Part shown: one piece after another, positions 6,038 to 7,810 of the stretch | Position numbering within the stretch: the stretch's first letter is position 1 | Layout: each line of letters begins with the position of its first letter | From: CAZJYC01 sp964550165 | Lineage (GTDB): Bacteria > Acidobacteriota > Aminicenantia > Aminicenantales > Aminicenantaceae | Assembly (NCBI GenBank): GCA_964550165.1 | Contig: CAZJYC010000095.1 | Span: 1 to 7,810, forward strand | Direction: 5' to 3' | Length of the DNA: 7,810 bases | Translations under genes and position numbers: made by a program | Notes under the pieces: model-generated | Told to the model about the DNA's origin: nothing | What the model saw: the letters and a program-made list of their open reading frames with translations, nothing else | Databases searched by the model: none

Positions 6038-7474
6038 ATGAACATACTCTTAACCGGAGCCACGGGCTATATCGGAAGAAGACTCAAGGAGCGACTCCTT
6101 GAAAACGAGAATGTCCGGTTAAGGCTTTTTGTCAGAAATTCTCGGAAAGTCCGCGATAAGTTCAGGGATAGAGTCGAGCTGTTCGAAGGCGATACGCTCG
6201 ATAAAGATTCGCTCCGAAAAGCACTCCAAGGAATCGATACTGCCTATTACCTGATTCATGCCCTGGGAGCCAAGCAAGATTTCCAGGAGCTAGACCGCAT
6301 AAGCGCCACAAACTTCCGGGAAGCGTGTCTTGAGGCTTCAGTTAGGAGAATCATCTATCTTGGCGGCTTGGGCAGCAAGCAAACAGCCAGCAAGCATCTC
6401 CTCAGCAGAATCGAAACGGGCGAGATCCTCAGCGCCAAGCCCGACCTCATCCAGACAATCTGGTTCAGGGCTGGAGTCATCATCGGCTCGGGGAGCGCCA
6501 GCTTTGAAATCATCCGCCATCTGATCCAGAACCTTCCAATCATGATCACACCCAGATGGGTCCGGACAAAAACCCAGCCCATCGGAATTGATGACGTTCT
6601 GCAATATCTTTGCCAGGCGAAAGACCTTGACTTCAAAGAAGGCAATCCTGTTGTGGATATCGGATCTGAGCCGATGAGCTTTAAGGAGATGCTTCTTCGA
6701 GCTGCAAAAGTGATGGGGTTGAAAAGGCACCTCGTTCCTTTTCCTTTTCTCACGCCAAACCTCTCCTCCTACTGGCTCATTCTGGTCACATCTGTCCCCT
6801 ACAGGATCGCCAAAGCCCTGGTTGAAGGATTGAAGTCCGAAACCGTCATCCAGAATGAGAATGCGAAGAAATATTTTCCTAAAATCTCCCCTGTTTCCTA
6901 TGAAGAGGCGCTGCGCGATGCTTTGAGCGAGATCGAAAAAAACCAGGTCATAAGCCGCTGGTGCGACAGCAGCGCAAGCGCTGCGTGCGACATAAAGCAT
7001 CAGGACAGCATTGCTGAGGCCGTTTTTATTGAGAAAAGAACTATTGATCTCGGTAAGATATCGCCCGAAAAAGTATTCCTTTCTGCTCAATCCATCGGCG
7101 GAAAGACAGGCTGGCACAGAAACGGATGGCTTTGGCGATTTGTCGGATTTTGCGATAAGCTGCTCGGGGGGCCGGGCCTGAATAGAGGCCGGAGAGATCC
7201 TGCTGCGCTCAGAATCGGCGACAGTCTGGATTTCTGGAAAGTGGCTGACTTGAAAAAAGGCAGAAGGCTTCTTCTCTTGAGCCAGATGAAGGTTCCGGGA
7301 AAGGCCTGGCTTGAGTTTTCTATCCAGGGTAAATCTTTTGTCCTCACCGCCTATTTTCTTCCCAAAGGTCTTTGGGGGCGAATCTACCGGCTTCTGACCA
7401 AGCCCTTCCATTACTTTATCTTCGCCGGCCTGGCCAAAAGCATTGTCAAAAATGCGGAAGGAATGGGGAAATAA
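6038..7474 (+). CDS. YbjT-like atypical SDR NAD(P)-binding protein with C-terminal DUF2867 domain
   Basis: A 478-residue, probably cytosolic two-domain protein with the same order and nearly the same length as E. coli YbjT. Residues 1 to about 290 form a Rossmann-type extended SDR domain: GATGYIG at 7-13 binds the dinucleotide, and Arg33 after the second strand hints at NADP(H). The stretch YLGGLG (107-112), then RAGVIIGSGSASFEIIRHL and PRWVRTKTQPI, follows YbjT closely. The catalytic YxxxK of classical SDRs is not visible, as in other atypical members. From about residue 345 (IGGKTGW, LNRGRRDPAALRIGDSLDFWKV, MKVPGKAWLEF, PKGLWGRIYRLL) the match is to DUF2867. Substrate and reaction are unknown. 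The ATG is fixed by the Rossmann strand. A GAGG lies 12 bases upstream. The stop codon abuts the 3' end of convergent rnpB. Confidence 0.92.
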   Translation: MNILLTGATGYIGRRLKERLLENENVRLRLFVRNSRKVRDKFRDRVELFEGDTLDKDSLRKALQGIDTAYYLIHALGAKQDFQELDRISATNFREACLEASVRRIIYLGGLGSKQTASKHLLSRIETGEILSAKPDLIQTIWFRAGVIIGSGSASFEIIRHLIQNLPIMITPRWVRTKTQPIGIDDVLQYLCQAKDLDFKEGNPVVDIGSEPMSFKEMLLRAAKVMGLKRHLVPFPFLTPNLSSYWLILVTSVPYRIAKALVEGLKSETVIQNENAKKYFPKISPVSYEEALRDALSEIEKNQVISRWCDSSASAACDIKHQDSIAEAVFIEKRTIDLGKISPEKVFLSAQSIGGKTGWHRNGWLWRFVGFCDKLLGGPGLNRGRRDPAALRIGDSLDFWKVADLKKGRRLLLLSQMKVPGKAWLEFSIQGKSFVLTAYFLPKGLWGRIYRLLTKPFHYFIFAGLAKSIVKNAEGMGK

Positions 7475-7810
7475 CGGCTGGAGCGGCACGTAAGCCGAAT
7501 TCTGTTCCCGCTGGATTAGCGGGGGCGGTTATTTGTCTGACCCCTTGATTGCTCAAGGGGATGAGCGACCTACCCGCCCATCGGGACGGGCCATCCCAAC
7601 TTGGGCCAATTTGGTCTTGCTCCGGATGGGGTTTACCGCGCTCCTCGTGTCGCCACCAGGACGGTGAGCTCTTACCTCACCTTTTCACCCTTACCCTGCA
7701 AGAAGGTTGCCTTTCTCACAGGGCGGTATGTTTTCTGTGGCACTTTCCTCCGGTTGCCCGGAGTCGCTGTTAGCGACCATCCTGCCCTTTGGAGTTCGGA
7801 CTTTCCTCCC
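7475..7810 (-). ncRNA. rnpB: RNase P RNA, class A (5' end beyond the window)
   Basis: Catalytic RNA that trims tRNA 5' leaders. Read on the minus strand, conserved elements appear in order: GGAGGAAAGTCCG (7797-7809), ACAGAAAACATACCGCC (7722-7738), GGTAAGGGTGAAAAGG (7680-7695), GGTAAGAGCTCACC (7663-7676), GGTAAACCCC (7628-7637), GAGCAAGACCAAAT before the P15-P16 region, GGGTAGGTCGCTC (7563-7575), which carries the GGU that pairs with the tRNA CCA end, and ACAGAATTCGGCTTA (7491-7505). An 8-bp stem with a GCAA tetraloop (7541-7560) fits P18, and a 6-bp stem lies at 7507-7523. The core P4 strands are at 7793-7799 and 7495-7501. The 3' end is estimated from the expected P1 3' strand (7475-7489). 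Its partner and about 60 bases of 5' sequence lie outside. No terminator follows. Confidence 0.96.

Noticed and set aside
6338..7489. Open frame of 383 codons on the minus strand opposite the SDR gene
   Set aside because: It lies wholly antisense to a gene with clear family motifs, starts inside the 3' end of rnpB, has no ribosome binding site or domain, and its composition follows from the opposite coding frame.
7549..7773. 74-codon plus-strand frame within rnpB
   Set aside because: It lies antisense to the conserved core of RNase P RNA, which explains the sequence fully.

Overview
This window is bacterial. It holds a five-gene operon for the membrane arm of respiratory complex I (nuoJKLMN, 161-5874, + strand), then a YbjT-like SDR/DUF2867 gene (6038-7474, +). 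Two stable RNA genes on the minus strand bracket these: the 5' part of an initiator tRNA-fMet (1-55) and most of a class A RNase P RNA (7475-7810). Both RNA genes run off the window.

Organism: near-consensus sigma70-type promoters, a bacterial initiator tRNA, class A RNase P RNA and a 14-subunit-type complex I point to a Gram-negative-like respiring bacterium. The promoter style argues against Bacteroidota. The proteins have the look of Acidobacteriota/Aminicenantota or Desulfobacterota homologues, but that is an impression and no phylum can be assigned from the sequence alone.

Layout: 1-160 carries the tRNA and a compact divergent promoter pair, one for the tRNA (minus) and one for nuoJ (plus), with the -35 boxes 22 bp apart. 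The nuo genes are tightly packed: J/K and M/N overlap by 4 bases (ATGA), and K/L and L/M are separated by 1 and 3 bases. NuoL, NuoM and NuoN are the three antiporter-like proton-pumping subunits. NuoJ and NuoK form part of the channel linking them to the quinone-reducing arm. The lysines and glutamates known to matter for pumping are all present, so the module looks functional. The other subunits (NuoA-I, including membrane subunits A and H) are not here and must be encoded elsewhere, because the operon starts at nuoJ directly behind its own promoter. A 163-base spacer (5875-6037) with a 9-bp inverted repeat and a possible -10 box separates nuoN from the SDR gene. The SDR stop codon lies immediately beside the predicted 3' end of convergent rnpB.

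I see no previously undescribed system. The points most worth a second look are the detached membrane-arm operon, the apparently almost leaderless nuoJ transcript, the zero-spacing convergence of the SDR gene with rnpB, and the charged C-terminal tail of NuoM.
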